From the NCBI GenBank assembly GCA_903845295.1, contig CAIMWV010000010.1, positions 1 to 56,434 of the forward strand: 56,434 nucleotides of DNA, read 5' to 3'. Below the pieces are notes generated by a model, which saw only the letters and a program-made list of their open reading frames with translations, searched no databases and was not told the origin of the DNA. Position 1 is the first letter of the stretch. Every line of letters starts with the position of its first letter. The translations under genes and the position numbers were made by a program. The DNA comes from Candidatus Staskawiczbacteria bacterium (GTDB lineage: Bacteria; Patescibacteriota; Minisyncoccia; Minisyncoccales; Staskawiczbacteraceae). This document shows, one piece after another, positions 39,905-48,522 of this stretch.

Positions 39905-41908
39905 CTATTTGTTTTGGGCTCCCCTCTCTTCTAGCGGGGGATTTTCTTGGCCAGGAAAAGATGTTTTGTCTTCGTACTTTTCTTCTTCAATTCTCTTCTC
40001 TAGATCCTCTTTAGAGTTTTTTGGCCCTGTGTCTTCTCCGGCTTTTTGGAGAGCTTGCGTTAAAGTTTTTCGAAGATCTTCAACATCAACTGATTTTCTT
40101 TCTTTTTTATCTTTCCTGCTCTTGTTAAATGGCACATTCTCTCCCTTTTGCATTATCTCATTCAAAGAAAAAGTTTTTGTCGCGGCTTTGTTGGGGACCC
40201 TCGATTGCTCTGCGATTTGATTTTTTTCCTTACGAGGTGATTCTTTGCGGGAACTTGGAGACCCGCCTGCGCGGGCAGGCGGCCCGAATTCTATGCCTAA
40301 ATCTCCCAAAGCCTCATTTCCCGCTGGTCTCTTTCCTGACTGGCCCGCCTGCGTAGGGACGCTGGATGCCGCTCTCACTGGCACCGTTGGTTTGCTGGCT
40401 ATTTCCCCGGCTTTCAGCTTTTTCAAACAGCTTTTGCAGTAAACAGGCCTCCCGGCGACCGGCTCAAAAATAACTTTAGTGTCTTTTCCACAATTTGAGC
40501 ACTTGACATCGTATAACTTTGTCGAATCAGAAGATCGGGGAGCGTTCGATTTATATACAGCCTTAGGAAAAATCTGGGGATTAGAAAGATCGGAAGGGTT
40601 CTGAGCACTAGGAACTTCCTGATTGGCCGCCCAGCGATTAATTTCATCTTCAACAACCTTTACAGTATGGGCATATTTTGCCCTGGAAATTTTAATTATT
40701 TCTTCCCGTTTTTTATCGTCCTTAACGAAGGGAGGAATGGTAATAGTTGTGGCAGAAAAAGGCCTGGAAGTAATGCCGTCTATCATGAGTTTTATATAAA
40801 TATTTCGATTCGCCAAACGGATTAAATCATTTTGTAAAAATTCAGGCATGTATTCTTGCTCTAAAAATTCCGCGTCAGCTGCTCCCACTCTAAAAGTAAT
40901 CATTGTACCCACGTTGCCAAAAACAGCGTCCCTGACAGCAGTGCTTGTATCAGTGGTCAGCTGCCCGACGTATTGATGGGCAATAGTCAGATCCAAGCGG
41001 TATTTACGGGCCTCTGACAAGATGTTCACGAAAGAATCTGTAGCGAAGTTTTGGAATTCATCAACATATAAATAAAAATCTTTTCTTTCATCTTCAGGAA
41101 TTCTGACGCGCTCCATGGCCGCCAGCTGTATTTTGGTAATAACCATAGCTCCTAAAATAGCCGCGTTATCTTCGCCAATTCTACCCTTGGAAACGTTAAC
41201 CAGCAGAATTTTTTGATTATTCATTATTTCATCAATATCAATGGTGTTCTTGGCCTGGCCGACAATATTCCTCACAAAAGAAACATTCAGAAACTGTCCG
41301 ACTTTATTTTGGACGGGAGCAATAGCTTCATTGCGGTACCTGGACTCCCACTCTTCATATTCGTTGACCCAAAATGATTTTACCACGGGGTCTTTGAGGT
41401 TGTTAATGATTTTTTGCCGGTAGTCCCTGTCAACCAGCATTCTTGGTATGCCTAAGAGGGTGGTTCCGGGAGTATCCAGCAAAGCTAAAATGCAATTGGC
41501 AAGGATATATTCCATACGAGCCGACCATACATTGGCCCAAATTTTAGTAAAAATGCCGATCAATCCCGATGCTATTAAATGCTTATATCTTGGATCTGGC
41601 ACATCCATAATATTAAAACTAACGGGATATTCCATATCCGCGGGATTAAAATAAACCACATCATTGATCCGATGAGGGGGGATATTATCCAAAATTTCTT
41701 CAACAAACTCACCGTGAGGGTCGATGATAGCAAGCCCTTGTCCATTTTCAATATCCTGCAGAGCCATGTTCTTTAAAAACTGGGTTTTACCGGTTCCGGT
41801 TTTTCCGATTACATACATGTGCTGGCGCCGATCGACTCTTTTAATTCCGAATTTTTGTTCGCCCCTGCGAAAGTTTGTTTTGGCAATAAAAGTTATATCC
41901 TTTGACAT
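39905..41908 (-). CDS. VirD4/TraD-HerA-like ATPase with a CxxC-x17-CxxC zinc ribbon
   Basis: 667 residues. The motor domain has Walker A GKTGTGKT (35-42), FNPADMEYPVSFN near 88-99 and Walker B FYLYVDEF (278-285). After it comes a ribbon with C470, C473, C491 and C494, exactly CxxC-x17-CxxC, followed by a long disordered tail with charged and Ser-rich stretches. The same ribbon ends most array proteins. A palindromic repeat in the tail encodes GPPARAGGS. Like the 30488 ATPase it has no membrane helix; the adjacent membrane proteins may anchor it. Likely a secretion or DNA-translocation motor; the substrate is unknown. Confidence 0.9.
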   Translation of the reverse strand: MSKDITFIAKTNFRRGEQKFGIKRVDRRQHMYVIGKTGTGKTQFLKNMALQDIENGQGLAIIDPHGEFVEEILDNIPPHRINDVVYFNPADMEYPVSFNIMDVPDPRYKHLIASGLIGIFTKIWANVWSARMEYILANCILALLDTPGTTLLGIPRMLVDRDYRQKIINNLKDPVVKSFWVNEYEEWESRYRNEAIAPVQNKVGQFLNVSFVRNIVGQAKNTIDIDEIMNNQKILLVNVSKGRIGEDNAAILGAMVITKIQLAAMERVRIPEDERKDFYLYVDEFQNFATDSFVNILSEARKYRLDLTIAHQYVGQLTTDTSTAVRDAVFGNVGTMITFRVGAADAEFLEQEYMPEFLQNDLIRLANRNIYIKLMIDGITSRPFSATTITIPPFVKDDKKREEIIKISRAKYAHTVKVVEDEINRWAANQEVPSAQNPSDLSNPQIFPKAVYKSNAPRSSDSTKLYDVKCSNCGKDTKVIFEPVAGRPVYCKSCLKKLKAGEIASKPTVPVRAASSVPTQAGQSGKRPAGNEALGDLGIEFGPPARAGGSPSSRKESPRKEKNQIAEQSRVPNKAATKTFSLNEIMQKGENVPFNKSRKDKKERKSVDVEDLRKTLTQALQKAGEDTGPKNSKEDLEKRIEEEKYEDKTSFPGQENPPLEERGAQNK
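40257..40290. repeat. GC-rich palindrome inside the ATPase tail
   Basis: CCGCCTGC-GC-GGGCAGGCGG forms a short GC-rich palindrome read in frame as PPARAGG. This sequence is unlike the surrounding AT-rich DNA and resembles an inserted repeat. Confidence 0.5.
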
Positions 41909-41925
41909 AAATATATTAAAGCATA

Positions 41926-43416
41926 TTATTCCTCAACCGGCAAATTAGCTGGCGGACCGGCTTTCTTTGATTCAATCTTGACCATGGTTGGCGCCACCAT
42001 CCCAGACACTCTTAACGGGAAGTGCCATAGCGTTGCCATTTCTTCTGTACTTAAAATTGGGCACAAATCATGCCTGTTTGGATAAAGCGGGGGAAATCTT
42101 AAAACAGCCATCCTAAACATTTTTCTGGCTCTCAGGAATACTCTCCTGTTTCTCCAAAAAAAGTGGACTCTCGGCCTTGTTGAGCCCTGGAATCTCCACT
42201 CATTCATATTGGCAGTTAAAAAATGACCCATATACGTACGCGTTATAACTCTGTTGGCCGCCCTCCAATGTTCTCTTTTGGCAACATAAACTCCTCTTAT
42301 ATTTGTCCTAAACGCGGGCTTCTTCATTTTATTTTCAATTTCAGTGATAATCTCCCTTTCTCCCGGAGTCAGCGAAATTTGCCGCTCGCCTGTTTCTTCA
42401 TCCTCTTCAGATGCCCAAGAATACGACGCTGATTCTCCTTCGCCTTCTTTTTCCGGACCCATGGCAAGTTCTCGCGCAACGCTTGCTAAATCTTGCACGA
42501 GCGTAGGCTCTTTCTTCTCCGGACGCTTTGCTAATTTATTAATTATTTTAACTCCTTCTTTTTTCCAATCCGGCTCGTCATAATCTCCAACCGGCACCGT
42601 GGTAAACTGCACCCAGTAATGTTCTCCGGGGCCTAATTTAGACATTGCTTCCAATAAAGAAATTATCGGGTCAAGTCTTTTTTCTTCAGCTGCAATTCTT
42701 TCGCCCTGCGGTTCAAAAAACTTTTCGTATGTCCGCATGGGATAGGCATCCTCTTTGAAGAAATCCCAATCTTCGCCGTACATATCCCATTCTTCGTTTG
42801 GAACTGTCGGGGGCACTAATTTTACATAATCTGTGGCTTCGTGAATTTCAATATCGGGATAGTGGCCGTAAAGCGCAGACTCAATTGAGGTTCTGTGCTG
42901 CTGCAAAGCTCTTACATAGTAATGTATATTGCCCTCAATGCTGGCAATTTCCCAAGAGCACCAAAATGGCCCGTTGCCTAATTCTCCATCGCACCACCTT
43001 TCGCGGAAGTTTCCCACATCCATAAGCGGCCAGATAGCTGCAAACACGTCTTCCATGGCTTTGAGGGGCATAAGCATCGCTTCGAGCGGGATGACTTCTA
43101 ATAAGACCCATTTATGTTTGGCATAATCAAAATCCCAGTTAAGCCACCAGAGATAGAGTGTTTTTAGCTGCTCCATCAGCATTAATGGCAAAAATAGCCA
43201 CCACCAAACTCTCAAAAATGGAACCCATAAAATAATTATAAGCAAGATTACCCACCAAAAGGGATCCCAGACAATTTTTTTTACCTGTTCCCACCAGAAT
43301 GGATCTGGGATCAATACAATAGCCAGGGGCACAAGCACCCACCAAAATAAATAAGGAGGCAATAAAAGAGTCAAAACCAGGATTATCCACCTGAATGCAT
43401 GCGAGGACTGTTTCAT
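41926..43416 (-). CDS. Trp-rich membrane protein next to the VirD4-like ATPase
   Basis: 496 residues. The N-terminal 85 residues are strongly hydrophobic and rich in Trp and Pro (several WW and FWW runs), probably three or four membrane segments. The remainder is a soluble alpha/beta region. It contains a segment with HYYVRALQQHRTSIESALYGHYPDIEIHE and a late RGVYVAKREHW / ALWHFP-like stretch. This recalls membrane-anchored partners of FtsK/VirD4-like motors seen in candidate-phyla genomes, but I cannot name the family. The gene is just upstream of the ATPase (17-bp gap) and overlaps the 90-residue membrane gene as ATGA. A membrane docking role for the ATPase is inferred. Confidence 0.75.
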   Translation of the reverse strand: MKQSSHAFRWIILVLTLLLPPYLFWWVLVPLAIVLIPDPFWWEQVKKIVWDPFWWVILLIIILWVPFLRVWWWLFLPLMLMEQLKTLYLWWLNWDFDYAKHKWVLLEVIPLEAMLMPLKAMEDVFAAIWPLMDVGNFRERWCDGELGNGPFWCSWEIASIEGNIHYYVRALQQHRTSIESALYGHYPDIEIHEATDYVKLVPPTVPNEEWDMYGEDWDFFKEDAYPMRTYEKFFEPQGERIAAEEKRLDPIISLLEAMSKLGPGEHYWVQFTTVPVGDYDEPDWKKEGVKIINKLAKRPEKKEPTLVQDLASVARELAMGPEKEGEGESASYSWASEEDEETGERQISLTPGEREIITEIENKMKKPAFRTNIRGVYVAKREHWRAANRVITRTYMGHFLTANMNEWRFQGSTRPRVHFFWRNRRVFLRARKMFRMAVLRFPPLYPNRHDLCPILSTEEMATLWHFPLRVSGMVAPTMVKIESKKAGPPANLPVEE

Positions 43417-43685
43417 ATTCCAGAAGCCCGGATTACAACGGGCAAATATTGAATAATAATAGAAACTATTGAAATGACAAAAAATCCCATTGCGAAAAAC
43501 TCAAAACTAAAAACTGCCGGCACTATAACAAAGGAAATCTTTTTTAAATGCCAGTAAAAAATAAACGAAAAAAGAACAATATAAAAAATTGCCGTCATCG
43601 CAAATAAAACAATTAATCCTATATCAAAAACATCCATAACTTTTACAAAGCAAAAGAAATTCAAAATCCAAATTGCTAAATCCAA
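43413..43685 (-). CDS. Small membrane protein, first gene of the ATPase unit
   Basis: This 90-residue protein is almost entirely hydrophobic, with about three membrane segments (residues 5-15 plus 20-45, and 52-85). The ATGA overlap with the Trp-rich membrane protein gene suggests coupled translation and a shared complex. I recognise no family. Small polytopic proteins of this size are common in type IV secretion loci (VirB2/VirB3-like), but there is no sequence evidence for that here. Confidence 0.65.
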   Translation of the reverse strand: MDLAIWILNFFCFVKVMDVFDIGLIVLFAMTAIFYIVLFSFIFYWHLKKISFVIVPAVFSFEFFAMGFFVISIVSIIIQYLPVVIRASGI

Positions 43686-43880
43686 AATGTATTTTTAACT
43701 TAATTATTTGAATACTTGGATTTGTTTTGGATTTTAAGCTTCGTACTTTGGATTTATTAACTAATTATATCCCAATAAAAGTTTGCAAGCAATATGGCAA
43801 TTTACTAACTATCTTTTTTATGATAATACATATTTAGCACATTGATTTGCTGGTCAACTCTCAATGCGGAAGGGAAAAAC

Positions 43881-44843
43881 ATGATAACGCTTTCAAACGG
43901 CCATGTAATCAAATACTTGGCTGCATCGGGCGCTTTGGCTTTTGACGGCCTCGGCTGGTTGTGGGAATGGCCGCTGAGGTGGCTTGGACTTTTAGACCCC
44001 GCCCTTTTCAACGTGGTGGTCAAGACTTTAACCCGCCATCCGCGAAAAGGAAACTTGCGATGGTGGTGGCCCCTTGGATGCATACGTTTTGTGCATCCGC
44101 GCTTGGACGGCTTGCCGCGGTGGCTGTGGTGGCTGCAATGGATCAGCAGCCTTATTCCTTTCGGAGCCGTAGGAGTTATCAATGCTGTAGGCTTAACAAA
44201 CCCAGGCATTGAGCACTGGTGCAAGGTAATTTGGCCGAAGATAAGAAAGTCCGGAATCAAAACTAAGCTGATTGTTTCGATTTTCGGCAAGCCGGACGAG
44301 CTTATCGAAATGATTGAAATGATCAATGCTTTGGACGATCCGGATCATCTTATTGTTGGCATCCAAATCAACGGTGCCTGCCCGAACTCCGGTGACGACC
44401 TTCTGAAAAATGCAGATGAGGTTATCGAGAGTTGCCGGCGGGCAAAGGAACTCAGCCGTTTCCCGCTTTCTCTGTCAGTTTCAGTGGTGCAATTTACAAG
44501 AAGGATTGTTGCTGAAACGAGAGAGTATATCGAATTCTACACCATCAACAGCGTTCCTCGGTTTTACTTTAAGGGCTGTGACGAAAAGATGAATCATTTG
44601 GCTCGTTTGGGCGGAGGTGGAATTTCTGGTAAAACAGTTCAGGGGGCCACTTGGCTTTTAGCTCAAACATTGGAAAGTTTTGATGTACAGGTTGCCTGGC
44701 CGAGTATTTGGGAAATGGACGATCTGGCCAAAATACGCAAATTGGGATTTGTTGATGCCGTAAGTTTCGGCTCAATTTTCCTCTGCCATCCTTGCCGGCC
44801 GACTGAAATTGTCCGCCAAGATATGAAAACTAAATCCGACTAG
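43881..44843 (+). CDS. Dihydroorotate dehydrogenase-like FMN protein
   Basis: 320 residues from the ATG at 43881, chosen because GGAAGGG lies just upstream and the earlier ATG adds 13 unrelated residues. The family pattern is clear: SGALAFDGLG near the start, VVKTLTRHPRKGN, VINAVGLTNPGIEHW, then QINGACPNSG in place of the usual N-x-SCPN, a GGGGISGK phosphate loop and a final barrel strand DAVSFGS. The SCPN serine or cysteine position is altered, so normal dihydroorotate oxidation is uncertain. It has opposite orientation, higher GC and many Trp codons compared with its neighbours. No other pyrimidine genes are nearby. Confidence 0.8.
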   Translation: MITLSNGHVIKYLAASGALAFDGLGWLWEWPLRWLGLLDPALFNVVVKTLTRHPRKGNLRWWWPLGCIRFVHPRLDGLPRWLWWLQWISSLIPFGAVGVINAVGLTNPGIEHWCKVIWPKIRKSGIKTKLIVSIFGKPDELIEMIEMINALDDPDHLIVGIQINGACPNSGDDLLKNADEVIESCRRAKELSRFPLSLSVSVVQFTRRIVAETREYIEFYTINSVPRFYFKGCDEKMNHLARLGGGGISGKTVQGATWLLAQTLESFDVQVAWPSIWEMDDLAKIRKLGFVDAVSFGSIFLCHPCRPTEIVRQDMKTKSD

Positions 44844-44876
44844 TGCAGAAGTTATTCGGGTGGCATACGAACACAT

Positions 44877-44900
44877 GGGAGATACTTTCTCCCTTTTTTT
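44877..44900 (+). terminator. rho-independent terminator of the DHODH-like gene
   Basis: A short GGGAGA / TCTCCC stem is followed by an eight-base T-run. Confidence 0.85.
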
Positions 44901-44937
44901 TATCTTTTATATATTTTTATAAGATAAGTGCAAACCC

Positions 44938-44968
44938 ATAAAAAAACGGGCGAGTGCCCGTTTTTTTG
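44938..44968. terminator. Bidirectional terminator of the HARE-like regulator gene
   Basis: An ACGGGC / GCCCGT stem lies between A6 and T7 runs, so it works for the minus-strand gene ending at 44984 and as a backstop for the plus-strand gene. Confidence 0.85.
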
Positions 44969-44983
44969 TTTCTAAAGTTGATT

Positions 44984-46012
44984 TTAACTCTGCTCCACGC
45001 CCCTTATGAAATATCTGTCGTTAGAATCTTTTTCAAAGTGTTTTTTATTGTTTAAGTTCATCAGCACGGTATTTTTTGCAACAAGCCTTTGAGACAAAAC
45101 TTGTTTCACAACTTCATCTCTGTGTGTCGGCTCATTTTTGTCTTTCAAAACTTTAGTGATTATATCTTTAATGGTCCCTGGAACATATCCCCACTCTGAT
45201 AATGCGTAGGTTCCACGGCCCACCAACACAAACCTTGCGTCCTTTATCAATTCGTTATGAACTGTTTGAGGATAAGTTTTTTTGTTCGGCATATTATAAT
45301 CGGATTTGTCTATCAGTTTTGCTACTTCCGTAAAGTGCAAAGGTTTCCCATGTTTCTTAAAAACTAAAAATGCTTTGTCTTTTACTCCTCTCGGTTTTAT
45401 TTCCGGCCATTCAACTAATCCCATAACTCCCTCTTTGGTGGGTTGGATCCTTTTTGAAATTTCAAGATAAGACAACGTGGCCGGTTCTGAAAGTCCCTGT
45501 TTTGATGCGACTTCGGCATAAAAATTTTTGGCGGGAACCGGATGGCCTATTTTTTGCATTTGTGAAACTAAAGAGTTTAAAGTGCCTTTAACTTTTTCCT
45601 GAGAACTGGGCATATTTGACCAGAAGTAGTGGTAATCCTTTTTCTCGCAAACTTTTGAAAATTGTTCTCCCAATGTCAATAAAAACAAAACATAGGGTTT
45701 CTGGTTTTTACCGCCTAATTCCTCTAAAACATTCTCTTCTTTCTTAAAGCCTCCCTGCCCATCAAAATAAGCGGAAAATTCTGCATAAATGGCGTCTAAT
45801 GCCTCTTTGTTATTTTTTCTCACAAAGCTAAAACCGGCCTCTTCTATTTGGCGCACCCTTTCGCGAGTTATGCCCAATGCTTTGCCGATGGATTCCAAAG
45901 TCTCCGGTTTTCCGGTTTTTACCCCGAATCTGCCGTCAAAAATATCTTTGGTCTTTGGGCTAAGGCCTTTGGTGAACTTTTGGTATATTAGTTTGTAATT
46001 AATTTTATCCAT
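44984..46012 (-). CDS. Sigma-70 region 4-like HTH plus HARE-HTH protein
   Basis: This 342-residue protein starts with a sigma region 4-like helix-turn-helix (LESIGKALGITRERVRQIEE, about residues 37-56). A helical middle follows, then a C-terminal HARE-HTH-like winged helix (KHGKPLHFTEVAKLIDKS ... TVHNELIKDARFVLVGRGTYAL) and a last HTH-like segment. Such proteins are probably DNA-binding transcription regulators that contact RNA polymerase; no sigma region 2 is present, so it is not a complete sigma factor. Two direct repeats just upstream could be its own operator. Confidence 0.8.
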   Translation of the reverse strand: MDKINYKLIYQKFTKGLSPKTKDIFDGRFGVKTGKPETLESIGKALGITRERVRQIEEAGFSFVRKNNKEALDAIYAEFSAYFDGQGGFKKEENVLEELGGKNQKPYVLFLLTLGEQFSKVCEKKDYHYFWSNMPSSQEKVKGTLNSLVSQMQKIGHPVPAKNFYAEVASKQGLSEPATLSYLEISKRIQPTKEGVMGLVEWPEIKPRGVKDKAFLVFKKHGKPLHFTEVAKLIDKSDYNMPNKKTYPQTVHNELIKDARFVLVGRGTYALSEWGYVPGTIKDIITKVLKDKNEPTHRDEVVKQVLSQRLVAKNTVLMNLNNKKHFEKDSNDRYFIRGVEQS

Positions 46013-46015
46013 ATT

Positions 46016-46044
46016 ATAGATAAACGAAATGGTAATAGATAAAC
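46016..46044. promoter_or_regulatory. Direct repeats upstream of the sigma-4/HARE gene
   Basis: Two identical 10-mers (ATAGATAAAC) lie at 46016-46025 and 46035-46044, 19 bp apart, almost two helical turns. The nearer copy touches a TATAAT and the ATG at 46012. This is a possible autoregulatory site. A GGTGG/CCACC hairpin (about 46039-46070) with no T-run lies just beyond. Confidence 0.45.
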
Positions 46045-46119
46045 AAGGTGGTTTTCCACCGTTTATTCAAGCTTACCATATTAAAGGCCAGATGTCAAGG
46101 ATAATCCCAAAATAACCCT

Positions 46120-47025
46120 TTAGCGCCCTTTTTGCTCTTTTTTAAGGCTCCATTTATACCAGGAAACCAACAGGGGGCTGGCTATGAAAATCGAGGAATA
46201 TGCTCCTGAAGTTATACCTATAATCAGGGTCAGCGCAAAATATTTAAGAGTTTCTCCCCCTAAAAAGTAAAGTGAAACCAACACAAATTCTACCGTCAAA
46301 ACCGTACTGATTGACCTGCCCAGTGTTTGGGTCAAACTCCAGTTCACCGTATCCTCAAATTGCCCCATTCCCCTCCTTAAAATGTTCTCCCTGATCCTGT
46401 CAAAAATAACAATTGTATCGTGCACGGAAAAACCTAAAATCGTCAGCAATGCCGCAACAATCGGTATTGTTATTTCAATATTGTAAAGTTTTCCCAAGAT
46501 TGAAAAGATTCCGATCGGAACCAGTACATCATGGAATAATGCTATCAAAGAAGTAATTCCGTATTTCCACGAAGAAACCGGCTTTGAAACTTTCCGGAAG
46601 GCAAAAGCGATATACAAAGTGATGGCCACCAGCGCCAAAGCAATTGCCAATTCCGTTTTATTCCTCAATTCCTGCCCGATTGACGGCCCGATATACTGAA
46701 AGCTCTTCTCTACAGTCGGATTTAGCTTGTTCAGAGCGATTAATATCTGTTGGTGAGTTGCTTCGTCAACGCCTTTAAATTGCAAAATGGCCCCATTAGA
46801 TCCTGTCGGCTGGACTGTTATTTCTCCCAGATTAAAACTCTTCAAGGCGCTTTGTATTGCATCGTTTGACGGAGTTTTCTGAAAATTAACTTCCATATTG
46901 CTTCCGCCGGCAAACTCAATCCCAAATTTCAATCCGAACATGGACAGAGAAACAATTGCAGCAATAATCAAAAGGCCTGAAAAAATGTAGTAAATAACTG
47001 AATACTTTGTAAAATTAAATTGCAT
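46120..47025 (-). CDS. secF: Protein translocase subunit SecF
   Basis: This 301-residue protein has the usual SecF layout. One membrane helix is followed by the periplasmic-type domain with FGLKFGIEFAGGSNMEV and a QIGPS-like YIGPSIGQEL. Five further helices include the conserved FSVHDTIVIFDRIREN and NWSLTQTLGRSISTVLT. With SecD it uses the proton-motive force to help SecYEG export. It starts 6 bp after secD. Confidence 0.97.
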   Translation of the reverse strand: MQFNFTKYSVIYYIFSGLLIIAAIVSLSMFGLKFGIEFAGGSNMEVNFQKTPSNDAIQSALKSFNLGEITVQPTGSNGAILQFKGVDEATHQQILIALNKLNPTVEKSFQYIGPSIGQELRNKTELAIALALVAITLYIAFAFRKVSKPVSSWKYGITSLIALFHDVLVPIGIFSILGKLYNIEITIPIVAALLTILGFSVHDTIVIFDRIRENILRRGMGQFEDTVNWSLTQTLGRSISTVLTVEFVLVSLYFLGGETLKYFALTLIIGITSGAYSSIFIASPLLVSWYKWSLKKEQKGR

Positions 47026-47031
47026 AGTTTT

Positions 47032-48453
47032 CTACAGAATCCATTTAGCTTTTTCGGCCCACTTGCCGACAAAAACCATCAAGAATATTCTCGTTATAAA
47101 TATTGCTGAAAACAAGCTTACAATAATGCCCAATGCCAATGTAAAAGCGAATCCTTTGATAAACGAAGTCGCCACAAAAAATAAAATTGCGCAGACAATC
47201 AATGAGTTAAAGTTGCTATCGCGAATTGACGGCCAGGCCCGTTTAAATCCCTCATCAATTGCCTGTGATAATCCTTTGCCCGATTTTATTTCCTCTTTCA
47301 TCCTGGCAAATATCAAAATATTGGCGTCAACCGCCATACCGATGGAAAGAATAAAACCTCCGATGCCGGCTAAGGTTAATGTTACAGGAATCAACTTAAA
47401 TATGGCTAAAGTCAGCGCTACGTATATCACAAGGGCAAGGGATGCGAGCAACCCCGGAAAGCGGTAAAACACCACCATAAAAATAACTACTGCTAAAAGG
47501 CCGTATATGCCTGCTAAAAGCGATTTTTGAAGGGATACCGAGCCGAGGGTGGGCCCTACTGTTTCTTGAGAAATCGGGCTTCCAATTTTAACCGGCAGAG
47601 CTCCGGAGTTCAGTCTTGAAGCAATAGAGTTGGCGGTCTGGCTTGACATATCTCCGGTAATAACTGCCTTTCCACCGGTAATTTTATCTTGCACAATCGG
47701 AGCATACAAATCCTGATTATCAATTTTCCCATCGCCGTTTGTATCTATAATAGAAGCCCCGTCCAAAAAAATTGCCAGTGGTTTTTTGATGTTCCTGGCT
47801 GTAATATCTGCAAAAATTTGGGCTCCTGCATCGTTAAACTGCAATTGGATCTGGGGCTTATAAGTTGTCTGGTCAAAAACAATAGTTGCTTTTGTCAAAT
47901 ATTTTCCGGTCAAATCAGTCGGCTTAAAATAAGGATTTTGCAAAGCCAGCTGCCAATCTTTAACTTTTGTAATATCTTGTTTTGCGGCTTCTGCTGCCTG
48001 AACTTGTTTTATAACATCTAAAATTTGCTTGGTTTCCTCGGCAGCTCTTTCTTCGTCAAATTCCAAATATGGAGTCTGGCCGATCATTTGTATCGCCTGC
48101 TGGACATCTGTGACTCCCGGCAACTCAACTGTTAATCTGTCTGTTCCCTGAATTTGCACAACCGGCTCGGAAACTCCGAACATATTGACCCTTCTTTCAA
48201 TCACATCTCTCAGCCCGGACATAGCTGCAGATTTGTCAGTAACCGTGCTTAAATCTGCCTGATAAACCAAACTGACTCCGCCCTGCAAATCGAGGCCCAG
48301 AATATATGGTTTCTCGGGAAAATGCGGGAGAGTCCATGACAGCTTATGATTTAAAAAGTCAACCCCTTTATTGAAATGATTAGGGTATGCAAAAATTCCG
48401 GCCAAAACAGCCAGAATCAAAACGCCGATAAAAATATAATATTTCTGCTGCAT
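47032..48453 (-). CDS. secD: Protein translocase subunit SecD
   Basis: This 473-residue protein has the N-terminal helix, the LGLDLQGGVSLVYQ motif, and the P1 domain with RVNMFGVSEPVVQIQG. The carboxy membrane part has LTLAGIGGFILSIGMAVDANILIFARMKEE, with the conserved Asp of the proton path, and the DSNFNSLI helix. It is a working partner of SecF and is preceded by a near-consensus promoter. The two genes form a unit with no further downstream gene before the hairpin at about 46039. Confidence 0.97.
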   Translation of the reverse strand: MQQKYYIFIGVLILAVLAGIFAYPNHFNKGVDFLNHKLSWTLPHFPEKPYILGLDLQGGVSLVYQADLSTVTDKSAAMSGLRDVIERRVNMFGVSEPVVQIQGTDRLTVELPGVTDVQQAIQMIGQTPYLEFDEERAAEETKQILDVIKQVQAAEAAKQDITKVKDWQLALQNPYFKPTDLTGKYLTKATIVFDQTTYKPQIQLQFNDAGAQIFADITARNIKKPLAIFLDGASIIDTNGDGKIDNQDLYAPIVQDKITGGKAVITGDMSSQTANSIASRLNSGALPVKIGSPISQETVGPTLGSVSLQKSLLAGIYGLLAVVIFMVVFYRFPGLLASLALVIYVALTLAIFKLIPVTLTLAGIGGFILSIGMAVDANILIFARMKEEIKSGKGLSQAIDEGFKRAWPSIRDSNFNSLIVCAILFFVATSFIKGFAFTLALGIIVSLFSAIFITRIFLMVFVGKWAEKAKWIL

Positions 48454-48486
48454 TTAGATATGAGTGTCAGTTAAAAAGTATTTTTT

Positions 48487-48515
48487 AGTATAGCTCTACG
48501 TCCTGAAATAGTCAA
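48487..48515 (-). promoter_or_regulatory. secDF promoter
   Basis: On the minus strand TTGACT (48510-48515), a 17-bp spacer and TATACT (48487-48492) predict a start near 48480 and a leader of about 27 nt before the secD ATG. Confidence 0.8.
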
Positions 48516-48522
48516 CTCTTAC

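Noticed and set aside
44984-46012. Complete sigma factor gene
   Set aside because: Only a region 4-like HTH is present; there is no region 2 for -10 recognition or core binding.
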